Positions 1 through 8,464 of a stretch of DNA of 64,000 bases are shown here, piece after piece; positions within the stretch are counted from its first letter, which is position 1; each line of letters opens with the position of its first letter. The position numbers and the translations under genes were made by a program. The DNA is taken from the NCBI GenBank assembly GCA_002709955.1, contig PAQY01000013.1, forward strand, positions 186,001 through 250,000, written 5' to 3'. The DNA comes from Rhodospirillaceae bacterium (lineage in GTDB: Bacteria; Pseudomonadota; Alphaproteobacteria; UBA8366; Aestuariispiraceae). The notes under the pieces are model-generated. The model made no database searches and was not told where the DNA came from. It saw nothing but the letters and a program-made list of their open reading frames with translations.

Positions 1-512
1 GGGCGGCTGGGCAGGCCTTTCAGCCGTCGCATTGCTTCCTGCAAGGCAATGTCTTCGCCGGGAAACAGGTCCTGCCGCTGAAGGGAGAACATGCAGTAAA
101 TCTCCGCACTCCAACGCCCGAAGCCTTTCAGGCCCATGATGGCCGCAACGGCCTGATCGTCAGGCAGTGTGGCAACAGCCTGTAGATTTAAGGTGCCACT
201 GGCAATCGCGTCTGCCAGTCCCAGGGCATAGGCGACCTTGGGGCGCGACAAGCCCGCCGCGCGAATTGCCTCTGGCCCCAATGCCAGGAAGGACTCTGCT
301 TGCCCCCCAGGGTTCAGCGCTTCCAGCCGTGCCTGGATTGCCCCTGCCGCCTCCTTGGAAATCTGTTGTGACACGATGATGCTCAGCAACGTGTTGAATC
401 CATGGGGCCGCAGGCGGGGCTCCGGATATCCAACAAGGCTCAGCCCTGCCGCCACATCTGCATCCTGTGCGGCAACGATATCCAGCGCGGCGATGATATG
501 TGTATTATCCAT
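1..512 (-). CDS. DNA-3-methyladenine glycosylase II (AlkA-like), C-terminus beyond the window
   Basis: Base-excision repair glycosylase that removes alkylated bases. The minus-strand frame is open from an ATG at 512 to the left edge, giving 170 visible codons. It shows the helix-hairpin-helix segment GLKGFGRWSAEIYCMF followed by FPGEDIALQEAMRRL, whose Asp matches the catalytic Asp of HhH-GPD glycosylases. The N-terminal half carries the family's SQQISKEAA-like helix. No stop codon is seen, so the gene is 3' partial. It is divergent from the gluQ gene with about 40 bp between starts. The HhH-GPD fold is clear; AlkA versus another HhH-GPD subfamily is inferred. Confidence 0.85.
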   Translation of the reverse strand, partial: MDNTHIIAALDIVAAQDADVAAGLSLVGYPEPRLRPHGFNTLLSIIVSQQISKEAAGAIQARLEALNPGGQAESFLALGPEAIRAAGLSRPKVAYALGLADAIASGTLNLQAVATLPDDQAVAAIMGLKGFGRWSAEIYCMFSLQRQDLFPGEDIALQEAMRRLKGLPSR

Positions 513-554
513 GGCTCTTGACTTACCCTGTAGAGGCAAACTACGCCAGTAGCT

Positions 555-1412
555 ATGGATGGATTCAATTCTGCCGCAACCCGATTTGCGCCCAGCCCCA
601 GCGGTTTCCTGCATTTGGGGCATGCCTATGGCGCGCTGTTTTCCGCCCGGCAAGCAACGGCGATGGGCGGTACCTTTCTGTTGCGCATTGAAGATATCGA
701 CCTGGCGCGCTGTACGCAGGCCTATGAGCAGGCGATTTATGACGATCTGCGCTGGCTGGGTTTGACCTGGCCCGACCCAGTGCTGCGGCAATCGGATCGT
801 TTTCCCGTCTATCACAATTTCCTCCACACATTGGAAGAAGGCGGGCTGACCTATCCCTGCTTTTGTACGCGCCGGGAAATTCGAACAGAAGTCGCCAACG
901 CCCCGCGCGCGCCACATGGGCCGGATGGTGCGCTGTATCCGGGAACCTGTAAGCATTTGGACCCGATGATCGCGAAAGACCGGGTCGCCGCGGGACAGGT
1001 TCATGCGGTCCGCCTGCACATGGATCGGGCCGCCCGCATGGTCGGGCCCTTGACCTTTACGGATCTGGATCGAGGGGAGATCAGGGTCCTACCGGAAAGC
1101 TGTGGCGATATCGTGTTGGCGCGCAAAGATGTGCCAACCAGCTATCACCTATCGGTCACGGTAGATGATGCGTTCCAACAGATATCCTGTGTGACGCGGG
1201 GGGAAGACCTGTTGCACGCGACCCATATCCACCGCGTCTTGCAGACCTTGCTGGGGTTTCCAACGCCGGTCTATCGCCATCACCGATTGCTGCTGGATTC
1301 GCAGGGCAGGCGCTACGCCAAACGCGATAAGGCCATCACGTTGCAGGCCTTGCGTAAGGCGGGAAAGACGCCTGAGGATATCTTACAAATGGTGGGCGAA
1401 GATACGCATTAG
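555..1412 (+). CDS. gluQ: glutamyl-Q tRNA(Asp) synthetase
   Basis: Attaches glutamate to the queuosine base of tRNA(Asp). It is a 285-aa protein that resembles the catalytic half of GluRS without the anticodon-binding domain, which is the normal GluQ length. Visible are the start motif TRFAPSPSGFLHLGHAYGAL with the HIGH-like HLGH, a Cys-rich zinc segment around YPCFCTRREI with a later GTCKH, and a KMSKS-like AKRDKAI near the C-terminus. It is convergent with the histidine kinase gene, with 14 bp between the two stops. No strong Shine-Dalgarno is visible; the start was chosen because the family motif begins within 15 residues of it. Confidence 0.93.
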   Translation: MDGFNSAATRFAPSPSGFLHLGHAYGALFSARQATAMGGTFLLRIEDIDLARCTQAYEQAIYDDLRWLGLTWPDPVLRQSDRFPVYHNFLHTLEEGGLTYPCFCTRREIRTEVANAPRAPHGPDGALYPGTCKHLDPMIAKDRVAAGQVHAVRLHMDRAARMVGPLTFTDLDRGEIRVLPESCGDIVLARKDVPTSYHLSVTVDDAFQQISCVTRGEDLLHATHIHRVLQTLLGFPTPVYRHHRLLLDSQGRRYAKRDKAITLQALRKAGKTPEDILQMVGEDTH

Positions 1413-1426
1413 GGCCGCTAACATTA

Positions 1427-2818
1427 CTAGATTGGCAGCCGAACACGGGCCCTCAACCCGCCATGGGGGGAGGTTTCCAATAGGATTTCACCGCCATGGG
1501 TGCGCGCAACGTCACGACTGATCGACAGGCCCAGACCTGTGCCGCCGGTGGATGGATTGCGGGACCGATCCAGACGATAGAAAGGGCGGAAGGCGTCTTC
1601 GCGTTCTTCTTCGGGAATGCCGGGGCCATTGTCGTCCACCAGAATTTCAATGGCATTGCCCCGTTTTCCGGCCTGTAACCAGACCTGACTGCCATAGCGG
1701 GACGCATTTGCGATCAAATTATCAATGCACCGTCGGAAGGCATTGGGTTTCAACCAAGTCACAATCTTACCTTCTGAATGGCAATCCAGGGCGATGCCGG
1801 AGGCCTGCCATGTCGCGGCGAGGTCTTTGACGACCTCACTCAGATCGCATTCAATGGATTTCTCTCCCCCCTCGCCACGGGCAAAGGTCAGGTAATCCTG
1901 AATCATTTTCTCCATTTCGGAGACATTGACGCTTAGTTCCTGCGTTTCGGGCGAATCCCCCAACATTGCCAATTGTAGCTTCATGCGGGTCAAAGGGGTG
2001 CGCAGGTCATGACTGACCCCTGACAACATATCGGTGCGCTGGCGGATCTGGCGACGGATGCGTTCGGACATCAGATTGAACGCATTGGCGGCCTGGCGTA
2101 CTTCCAAGGCCCCTTCTGCCTTGAAATCCTGTTCCGGCTCCCGGCCTTTCCCGAAACTTTCAACGGCACGGGCAAGGCGGCGGATTGGTCGCACTTGATT
2201 GCGCATGAAAATAGAGGCAACGGCGAACAGCACTAAAGACGTGCCAACCATCCACAAGATGAAGATATAAGTTGTCGAACTGAACAACCTGCTGCCCGGC
2301 ACAACAACCTTCAGGACCGCATCCTTCAACTGTATCTGCAATATCAGTTGTTTTCGGAAGGACGAACTGTCGATGATAAAGGGGCGTTGCACGCGCTCAT
2401 TCATCGCCTGGGCCAGCAGGCGGTCCAGTTGGCTGCTGATTTCGGTCTCCTGATTGGGCAGGATTTCCCCTTGCAGCAGGGTAATATCCAATTCCATGTT
2501 CTGGCGAACGCTGTGAAAGATTTCGTCTCGGGCATCGGGTGTGCGGCGCAATTGTTCAATCGTATTGGCGATGTCGCCTGCGACGCTGGCGGACAGACGC
2601 CAGGTCACGGTATCCCAGTGCCGATCATAAAACACCCAGGCCGACACGATCTGCAGCAATATCAGGGGCATGACGATGATCATCAGCGCCCGCCCGAACA
2701 GCGTTTTTGGCAGGCCGCTTTTGATCGTCAGGCGTATTGTGCGCAGCACAGACCGGATCGGACCCATCGATTTACCCGCAGGGGACTGGGTTGGCTTTAT
2801 GGGGGGGCAATCCGTCAT
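1427..2818 (-). CDS. EnvZ-like sensor histidine kinase
   Basis: Inner-membrane sensor kinase of 463 aa. TM1 lies near residues 40-65 (LMIIVMPLILLQIVSAWVF), then a periplasmic domain of about 110 residues, TM2 near 185-205, a HAMP linker (RPIRRLARAVESFGKG), the phosphoacceptor box VSHDLRTPLTRMKLQLAML, and the ATPase boxes DNGPGIP and GTGLGLSISRDVARTHGG. It overlaps the upstream response regulator gene by 4 bp, so the two are one transcription unit. The architecture fits the EnvZ/OmpR class. The stimulus cannot be read from the sequence. Confidence 0.93.
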   Translation of the reverse strand: MTDCPPIKPTQSPAGKSMGPIRSVLRTIRLTIKSGLPKTLFGRALMIIVMPLILLQIVSAWVFYDRHWDTVTWRLSASVAGDIANTIEQLRRTPDARDEIFHSVRQNMELDITLLQGEILPNQETEISSQLDRLLAQAMNERVQRPFIIDSSSFRKQLILQIQLKDAVLKVVVPGSRLFSSTTYIFILWMVGTSLVLFAVASIFMRNQVRPIRRLARAVESFGKGREPEQDFKAEGALEVRQAANAFNLMSERIRRQIRQRTDMLSGVSHDLRTPLTRMKLQLAMLGDSPETQELSVNVSEMEKMIQDYLTFARGEGGEKSIECDLSEVVKDLAATWQASGIALDCHSEGKIVTWLKPNAFRRCIDNLIANASRYGSQVWLQAGKRGNAIEILVDDNGPGIPEEEREDAFRPFYRLDRSRNPSTGGTGLGLSISRDVARTHGGEILLETSPHGGLRARVRLPI

Positions 2819-3504
2819 CCATCCGGCCTTAGGACATAGCCGCGTCCCCGAACGGTTTGCAGATAGCGGGGCACCTTTGGATCCGGCTCGACTTTCCGGC
2901 GCAGGCGGGTCATCTGAACGTCGACCGCCCGATCCCCGCCATCGATGTCTACAAATTGTGTCAGTTCATCCCGGCTCATAACGCGGCCTGGCTCGCCAGC
3001 CATCACCTTCATCAGGGCGGTTTCTGTGGAGGTTAGGCGCACCGGCGTATTATCGCGCAACAATAATTCGCGGCCCAGGTCGAACAGCAAATCCCCCAAT
3101 CGCACAACAGAGGCCCGGCTGGGTTCCGCCGCAGCGGGCAGGCGACGCAGGATCGATTGTATGCGCAGGATCAATTCGCGGGGTTCAAACGGTTTGGGCA
3201 GATAGTCATCGGCCCCAGCTTCCAATCCCTGAATACGGTTTTCGGTATCCCCCATCGCGGTCAGCATCAGGATTGGCACACCAACCTCCTGACGGATGGA
3301 TTTTGCCAGATCAAGGCCACTTTCGCCCGGCATCATGACATCCAGGATCATGATATCAAAGGTCAGGCTGGCGATCTTGCGCCGTGCATCCGCAGCGTCT
3401 TCCGCCTGGGTCACGCGAAAGCCTTCCTTGGTCAGATAGTCACGCAGCAGGCTGCGCAGGCGCGCATCGTCGTCAACCACAAGAATATGCGTATCTGTGT
3501 TCAT
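2815..3504 (-). CDS. OmpR-family response regulator
   Basis: DNA-binding response regulator, 229 aa from the chosen ATG at 3504. A longer frame reaches 3537, but the family start MNTDTHILVVDDD begins at 3504. The receiver has the acidic pair in VVDDD, the phosphorylated Asp in MILDVMMPGESG, and the Thr/Lys switch in LTAMGD and LPKPFEPRELI. The winged-helix output domain ends with RGRGYVLRPDG. It is first in a two-gene unit with the EnvZ-like kinase (4-bp overlap), the usual cognate arrangement. Targets are unknown. Confidence 0.93.
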   Translation of the reverse strand: MNTDTHILVVDDDARLRSLLRDYLTKEGFRVTQAEDAADARRKIASLTFDIMILDVMMPGESGLDLAKSIRQEVGVPILMLTAMGDTENRIQGLEAGADDYLPKPFEPRELILRIQSILRRLPAAAEPSRASVVRLGDLLFDLGRELLLRDNTPVRLTSTETALMKVMAGEPGRVMSRDELTQFVDIDGGDRAVDVQMTRLRRKVEPDPKVPRYLQTVRGRGYVLRPDG

Positions 3505-3756
3505 GAGCGCAGTATAGGCGCAGTTTCGCTGCGACAAAATCTCAACGTGATCGCTAAATTAAGAAACATCGCCTTTTGGGGCCCTATGGGTTCTTGGTTA
3601 TCGCGGGCGAATGGTGTACGCCCTAGCCCATCCGAAGCAAATCATATCCAAACAACCTTGTTTGCGACGATGGCTTGCATAGAAACACTATGTCGGGGTG
3701 TACAGTATTCGCATTGGCGAATGTCTTTTGCCCCGGATTATGATGGATGCAACGCT

Positions 3757-5247
3757 ATGCCGCGTGAGGATCAGGTGTCAGGGGATATCAGCACACAAAG
3801 TATGTGGCGTCTGTTGCTGGGTGCTGCGCTGGCGCTGTGCGCGGTTCGTCTGCTGGTTTCGTATTCAACAGGGCTGTCGCTGCATGGGGATGAGGCACAG
3901 TATTGGACCTGGTCCCGGACGTTTGAGTTCGGATATTATTCCAAGCCCCCCCTGATCGCCTGGGTCATTGGTGCCGCGACCAGCCTTTGTGGCGATGAAA
4001 CGTGGTGCATTCGTGCGCCCGCCGCATTGTTTCAAACGGCGAGCGCGCTTGTATTGGCGAGTGCGGCCCGTCTGTGGTTCGACAACCGCACGGCGCTGTG
4101 GACCGGGATTGTCTGGCTGACCGTGCCAGCGGTATCATTTTCTTCCCTGATCATGTCAACAGATGCGCTTTTGCTGTTTTTCTGGGCGGGATGCCTGTGG
4201 GCCTATGGCGCATTGCTGCGACGCCCAAGCTGGGGGGCGGCCCTCGCTCTGGCGGTCAGTTTCGGACTGGGGCTGAATGCGAAATACGCCATGGCCTATT
4301 TCCTGGTCTGTGTGTTGGTGCACCTGCTGATCAGTGCACAGGCCCGCCAAAAGGCGCGCATCGCAACGGCGCATTTGATCGCAGGCTTTGGCCTGGGGGC
4401 CTGTGCCATTTTGCCCAATGTCTGGTGGAACAAGGTGCATGGCTGGGCAACTGTCGGCCATACTGCCGATAATGTGCATTGGCAGGGGGTGGTGCTGCAT
4501 TTCGATGAATTGGGGGATTTTCTGGGTGCGCAGTTTGGCGTGTTCGGGCCAATTCTGTTTGTGGTTCTTCTGTTGGCGATCCCGCGCAGCCGTCGCGCCT
4601 GTCAGGCCCTGTCCGAACCGGTCCGATTGCTGTTGGCGTTTTCGCTGCCCATTCTGGTGATTATTTCAGTTCAGGCGATCCTGTCCCGCGCCAATGCGAA
4701 TTGGGCGGCAACGGCCTATCCTGCGGCGGCAATCCTGGTAACCTCTGTATTGCTTGCCCAGGCGCGGCGGCGTTGGCTGTTATGGGGCTCGATTGCCCTT
4801 CATACGATTGTGGCCGCAGGCCTGTATGGGGCGGTTTTGATGCCCGGCGCAACGGCCCGCGCCCTGGGGCGTGACCCGTTTCAGGACCTCAGCGGCTGGG
4901 ATCAGGTCGCAAATCAGATATCAGATGCAATGCAGGCTGAAAATCTGTCCGTGCTGTTGATGGACAATCGCATGATGATCGCCTCCATGGCCTATGCATT
5001 GCGCGACCAGCCTGAAATTATCATCCGCACCTGGAACCATGACACCAAGATTGATCATCACTATGAGATGGCGTGGCTGTACACCTCGCCCATTGATGGA
5101 TCGCGGGTATTGTTGATGACGCCCCATGGAACCCAGTCCATTGAAAGCCAATTTTCACAGGTCAAAGACCTGCCCCCTATCCGAAAGATGGACCGCGTTG
5201 GTCAGGTCAAAATTCTGGAATTACGTGTGTTGGAGGATCCGAAATGA
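3757..5247 (+). CDS. GT39-type (ArnT/PMT-like) polyprenyl-phosphate glycosyltransferase
   Basis: Polytopic inner-membrane glycosyltransferase, 496 aa from the chosen start. Early after TM1 it has the GT39 signature LHGDEAQYWTWSRTFEFGYYSKPP, carrying the catalytic acidic residue of ArnT/PMT enzymes, and about 10-12 hydrophobic segments follow. The reading frame is open from 3157, but the upstream part has no coding character; the ATG at 3757 has a GGATG 7 nt upstream, and 3721 is an alternative. It overlaps the PAP2 gene by 4 bp. With the GT2 and LpxB-N-like genes alongside, it likely transfers a sugar from undecaprenyl phosphate to an envelope lipid. The sugar is unknown. Confidence 0.85.
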   Translation: MPREDQVSGDISTQSMWRLLLGAALALCAVRLLVSYSTGLSLHGDEAQYWTWSRTFEFGYYSKPPLIAWVIGAATSLCGDETWCIRAPAALFQTASALVLASAARLWFDNRTALWTGIVWLTVPAVSFSSLIMSTDALLLFFWAGCLWAYGALLRRPSWGAALALAVSFGLGLNAKYAMAYFLVCVLVHLLISAQARQKARIATAHLIAGFGLGACAILPNVWWNKVHGWATVGHTADNVHWQGVVLHFDELGDFLGAQFGVFGPILFVVLLLAIPRSRRACQALSEPVRLLLAFSLPILVIISVQAILSRANANWAATAYPAAAILVTSVLLAQARRRWLLWGSIALHTIVAAGLYGAVLMPGATARALGRDPFQDLSGWDQVANQISDAMQAENLSVLLMDNRMMIASMAYALRDQPEIIIRTWNHDTKIDHHYEMAWLYTSPIDGSRVLLMTPHGTQSIESQFSQVKDLPPIRKMDRVGQVKILELRVLEDPK

Positions 5248-6065
5248 TGTCGCTTGGCAGCCCCGCCTGGTCTACGGCCTGGATGTTGAAAATCTGTGGT
5301 CTGGTGTTTATTGGCCTGGCCGTCATCTTCCTGCCCTTTCCCCAGATAGATCTTTGGGTATCAAGACAGGTCTATCTGGGTGACAATGAATTCTGGCTCA
5401 GCAAAAGCCAGTTCACCGTGTTCAAGAATGATGTCCTGCGCCCGCTGTTTGGCTATCTGGTCGCGATTGGACTGGTGGTGTTTTTATGGCGATTGTTTAC
5501 GGTTCGGATTCAGCAGGTCCGCAAACTGGCCCGCTATGCATTTCTACTTGTATGTCTGATCCTGTCTACAGGATTGGTCGTGCATGGGGTTTTCAAGGAA
5601 AACTGGGGACGCGCCCGCCCAAAACAGGTGACTGAATTTGCTGGGGCACAAATCTTCACCCCCCCGCTATTGCCAGCCCAACAATGCGATGGAAACTGTT
5701 CCTTTGTCTCCGGGGACGCGTCGGTTGGGTATGTATTCCTAGCCTTGGCGCTGTATGCCGCGAAACGCAGAAAATTCTGGATACTGGTCACTGTGGCCGC
5801 AGGGATTGGGATGGGGATTCTGCGGGTCATGAATGGATCGCATTTCCTCAGCGACATTCTCTATGCCGGTGTCTTCACTTGTGGCACGAACCTTATCCTG
5901 TATCGGTGGTTTGAGGAAAAGAAATGGCAACAGGATCTGGGCTTTCTGGCCCCGATCGCACGGCCGGTTTCTGCAACCCTGGCGCAGGCAGTTCCGGCGT
6001 CGGTATCGAAAAAACTGGACCCTGTTGCGGTGCGCTTCCAGGCCTTATTTAGGGACAGCGTCTGA
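5244..6065 (+). CDS. PAP2-family membrane lipid phosphatase
   Basis: Membrane phosphatase of 273 aa acting on lipid phosphates or pyrophosphates. The PAP2 motifs are in order: KENWGRARP (KxxxxxxRP), FVSGDASVGY (normally PSGH; here SGDA, so the central His is replaced by Asp), and RVMNGSHFLSDIL (SRxxxxxHxxxD type). Several TM helices surround them. The ATGA overlap with the GT39 gene indicates a shared transcript. Its 3' end overlaps the convergent LpxB-N-like gene by 21 bp. In this neighbourhood it may remove phosphate from lipid A or recycle the polyprenyl carrier; that role is inference. Confidence 0.88.
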   Translation: MMSLGSPAWSTAWMLKICGLVFIGLAVIFLPFPQIDLWVSRQVYLGDNEFWLSKSQFTVFKNDVLRPLFGYLVAIGLVVFLWRLFTVRIQQVRKLARYAFLLVCLILSTGLVVHGVFKENWGRARPKQVTEFAGAQIFTPPLLPAQQCDGNCSFVSGDASVGYVFLALALYAAKRRKFWILVTVAAGIGMGILRVMNGSHFLSDILYAGVFTCGTNLILYRWFEEKKWQQDLGFLAPIARPVSATLAQAVPASVSKKLDPVAVRFQALFRDSV

Positions 6066-6428
6066 TTTCTTGGGCGTATCGCCGGCCATCCCCTCCCGAT
6101 CAGGGTCCGGAACGTCAAAATCGACCTTCCGGTGGCGCGTGACAAAGTAAAGGTTGCGCAGATAGATAAACAGGCCCGTCGATTGTCCCAGAATGATTAC
6201 GGGATCCGCGCGCCATATGGCATAGGACAGCAGGATCGCGCCGCCACCGATGCTGAAATACCAGAATGCGATGGGGATCACGCTGTCGCGTTTCTTTTCG
6301 CTGACGATCCATTGAATGATGAACCGCATGGCGAACAGAAACTGGCCCAGAAAGCCGATAGACAGCCAAATGATTTCTTCGGGAGGCATGGCCCCGATAT
6401 TTGCGATAATTTTATCGATCCACCCCAT
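6045..6428 (-). CDS. LpxB-N-terminal-domain-like small membrane protein
   Basis: Small integral membrane protein of about 127 aa from ATG 6428 (an upstream in-frame start exists at 6449). It resembles the lipid-A-disaccharide-synthase N-terminal domain family: WLSIGFLGQFLFAMRFIIQW, SVIPIAFWYFSIGG, ILLSYAIWRADPVIILGQ and FIYLRNLYFV. Stand-alone members are commonly found next to GT2 and GT39 genes and are thought to help move or modify polyprenyl-linked sugars. It overlaps the end of the GT2 gene by 17 bp, so it is translationally coupled. Family call is good; function is inferred. Confidence 0.85.
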   Translation of the reverse strand: MGWIDKIIANIGAMPPEEIIWLSIGFLGQFLFAMRFIIQWIVSEKKRDSVIPIAFWYFSIGGGAILLSYAIWRADPVIILGQSTGLFIYLRNLYFVTRHRKVDFDVPDPDREGMAGDTPKKSDAVPK

Positions 6429-7203
6429 GGGGCACCTCTTCTTGAACATCCGGTCGCTTTGACCGTTTTACCAACCAATAGACACCAAACAAATCGATCA
6501 ATCCCGCTAAGGCCCTCTCCAGCGTTCCATATTTGGACTGGCCGCGATCCCGCGCGCGATGCGTCACCCGTTCATAGCGAACCGAAAAGCCTTCGCGACT
6601 GATCAAGGCTGGCATGAAACGGTGCATGTGATCGAAATAGGGTAATTGCTTAAAGACGGGCCCGGCGACGACTTTCAGGCCACAGCCGACATCTTGCGCG
6701 GTATGATTCAATAATGTCCTGTTGCAGGCATTGGCAACCCGGCTGATAAACCGGCGAAAGCCTGAATCCTGACGCTTTTCGCGCTCTCCCATAACCATGC
6801 CGATGGCCTCGCCCTCCGCCAGGGCCGCGTTGAATAGGGCGACAAGGCGGGGCAGGTCGGCTGGATTGTTCTGGCCATCCCCGTCCAGCACACAGATCAG
6901 GCGCCCACGCGCAGCCAGAACGCCCGTGCGGATCGCGCGGCTTTGGCCGGATCGCTGGGCATGGGTCAGAACCCGCAGGTTTTTGTGCTTTGATTGGCAG
7001 TCTTTCAGAACCGCAGGTGTGCTGTCGCGACTGCCATCATCGACATAGATGATTTCCACCTGATCTGTATCCGGGAAGGCCGCCGCAATTTCTTCGATCA
7101 GGGGGGATACATTGCCTTCCTCATCGCAGACCGGGACAACAACACTGATCTCCAAGGAAGCGTCCTGGCCGGGAGAGAGTTTTGTTTTAGTCTGTTGGGT
7201 CAT
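6412..7203 (-). CDS. GT2 polyprenyl-phosphate glycosyltransferase (ArnC/DPM1-like)
   Basis: GT-A fold glycosyltransferase of 263 aa. Visible motifs are ISVVVPVCDEEGNVSPL at the N-terminus, the acidic nucleotide-binding site VEIIYVDDGSRDST, and the second acidic site LICVLDGDGQNNPAD. It ends with a short soluble tail and lacks the C-terminal TM pair seen in ArnC, so it is closer to DPM1 in layout. It is the first gene of a minus-strand pair with the LpxB-N-like protein. Expected product: polyprenyl-phosphate-linked sugar for the GT39 enzyme encoded on the other strand. Donor sugar unknown. Confidence 0.88.
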   Translation of the reverse strand: MTQQTKTKLSPGQDASLEISVVVPVCDEEGNVSPLIEEIAAAFPDTDQVEIIYVDDGSRDSTPAVLKDCQSKHKNLRVLTHAQRSGQSRAIRTGVLAARGRLICVLDGDGQNNPADLPRLVALFNAALAEGEAIGMVMGEREKRQDSGFRRFISRVANACNRTLLNHTAQDVGCGLKVVAGPVFKQLPYFDHMHRFMPALISREGFSVRYERVTHRARDRGQSKYGTLERALAGLIDLFGVYWLVKRSKRPDVQEEVPHGVDR

Positions 7204-7266
7204 ACTGGCTGCTCAAACGACCTTTATGATAGGAACGGCGAAAGGCATTGGTCTTTAAAATGCGAA

Positions 7267-7295
7267 CGGGACCGGGCTTATCACGCCCGGTCCCG
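7267..7295 (-). terminator. Hairpin terminator downstream of ilvE
   Basis: Perfect 11-bp stem (CGGGACCGGGC / GCCCGGTCCCG) with a 7-nt loop, lying 30 nt past the ilvE stop. On the minus strand it is followed by GTTCGCATTTTAA, a short T-rich tract. It probably terminates the ilvE transcript before the GT2 gene. Confidence 0.7.
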
Positions 7296-7326
7296 ATTGG
7301 CACGACCGAAAAATCATTCTAAACGC

Positions 7327-8241
7327 TTATGCCGCAGACCCTGTGATCAAGGCCGCCTTATCTGAGCCTCTGCGCACTTCTGCGTCATAGGCCTTCATTA
7401 AAGTTTCACAGACCTTGCCCGGTGTGAACTGGTATTCGCCAATGGAAGCAATCGGCGTGACCTCTACCGCCGTCCCGGTCAGGAAGGCCTCCGTCGCCTG
7501 TGCCATCTCTTCCGGCTTGATGTGTCGCTGCACGATTTCATAGCCATTGCGACGGGCCAGATCGATTACCGTGCGCCGGGTGATGCCATCCAGAAAGCAA
7601 TCCGGGTCCGGCGTATGCAGCTTTCCATCTTCCATCAGGAAGAAGATATTGGCGCCGGTTGCTTCGGCAACATACCCACGCCAATCCAGCATCAGCGCGT
7701 CATGATACCCTTCCGCTTCTGCCTTATGCTTGGACATGGTGCAGATCATATACAGGCCAGCGGCCTTGCTGCGTGTCGGTGCTGTGCGGGGATCTGGGCG
7801 CGCCCAATCGGAAATCCGCATTTTCAGGCCACGCATGCGGGCTTCCGGGCTGAAATAGGCGGGCCATTCCCAGGCTGCGATTGCCAGATGAATGGTGTTC
7901 TGTTGTGCTGACACGCCCATCATTTCCGATCCGCGACAGGCGATGGGCCGCACATAGCCATCAACGATGTTGTTGGCGGCAACGACTTGATCGCAGGCGG
8001 CGTCAATTTCAGCGACAGTGAACGGAATCTTGAAGCCCAGCAGCTCCGCAGACTGGTGCAGGCGCTCGGTATGTTCTGTCAGCTTGAAAATCTCTTTGCC
8101 ATAGACGCGCTCCCCCTCGAACACACCAGACGCATAGTGCAGGCCATGGGTAAGAACATGCAATTTGGCATCCCGCCACGGCACCAATTTACCATCCATC
8201 CAGATGGAGCCATCGCGATCATCAAAGGGCATTAAGGACAT
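7327..8241 (-). CDS. ilvE: branched-chain amino acid aminotransferase
   Basis: Class IV PLP aminotransferase catalysing the last step of Val, Leu and Ile synthesis, with glutamate as amino donor. The protein is about 304 aa from ATG 8241 (three codons inside a longer frame starting at 8250). It has the substrate loop GLHYASGVFEGERVY, the PLP-lysine context TRSKAAGLYMICTM, and the class IV signature from YVAEATGANIFFL to FLDGITRRTVIDLA. It is divergent from the MarR regulator gene; the 200-bp gap holds two inverted repeats, so the regulator may act here. Confidence 0.95.
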   Translation of the reverse strand: MSLMPFDDRDGSIWMDGKLVPWRDAKLHVLTHGLHYASGVFEGERVYGKEIFKLTEHTERLHQSAELLGFKIPFTVAEIDAACDQVVAANNIVDGYVRPIACRGSEMMGVSAQQNTIHLAIAAWEWPAYFSPEARMRGLKMRISDWARPDPRTAPTRSKAAGLYMICTMSKHKAEAEGYHDALMLDWRGYVAEATGANIFFLMEDGKLHTPDPDCFLDGITRRTVIDLARRNGYEIVQRHIKPEEMAQATEAFLTGTAVEVTPIASIGEYQFTPGKVCETLMKAYDAEVRRGSDKAALITGSAA

Positions 8242-8300
8242 CGTTTCCACTCCATTTTGGGGGTGTCGCCAGCTTCCACGCTGGGTCCCCGGGGTTTTAT

Positions 8301-8321
8301 TTGTAAGCTTTTGACTTACAA
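8301..8321. promoter_or_regulatory. Inverted repeat in the ilvE/marR-type divergent promoter region
   Basis: TTGTAAG and CTTACAA form a perfect 7-bp inverted repeat separated by 7 bp, located 60 bp upstream of the ilvE start. It could be an operator or a short hairpin in the ilvE leader. No regulator is assigned. Confidence 0.4.
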
Positions 8322-8445
8322 CGGCTTTTCCGACCAGCTTTTACTGCGGTTCGGATTTTTTGGTAATTTTATTACTCTGGAGCCGGGTCAAAAGATATGA
8401 TCCAATACGCTTCATTGTTGCCAGACGTAACATCATGAGGCATAT

Positions 8446-8464
8446 ATGTCAACATGACTGACAT
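8446..8464. promoter_or_regulatory. Candidate MarR operator overlapping the regulator start codon
   Basis: ATGTCA and TGACAT form a 6-bp inverted repeat with 7-bp spacing that spans the ATG (8454) of the MarR gene. MarR proteins often repress themselves by binding such palindromes across their own start. Autoregulation is inferred from position only. Confidence 0.4.

Noticed and set aside
3157-3756. N-terminal extension of the GT39 frame
   Set aside because: The extension runs antisense through the response regulator gene and has no protein features; the GT39 signature follows the ATG at 3757 closely.
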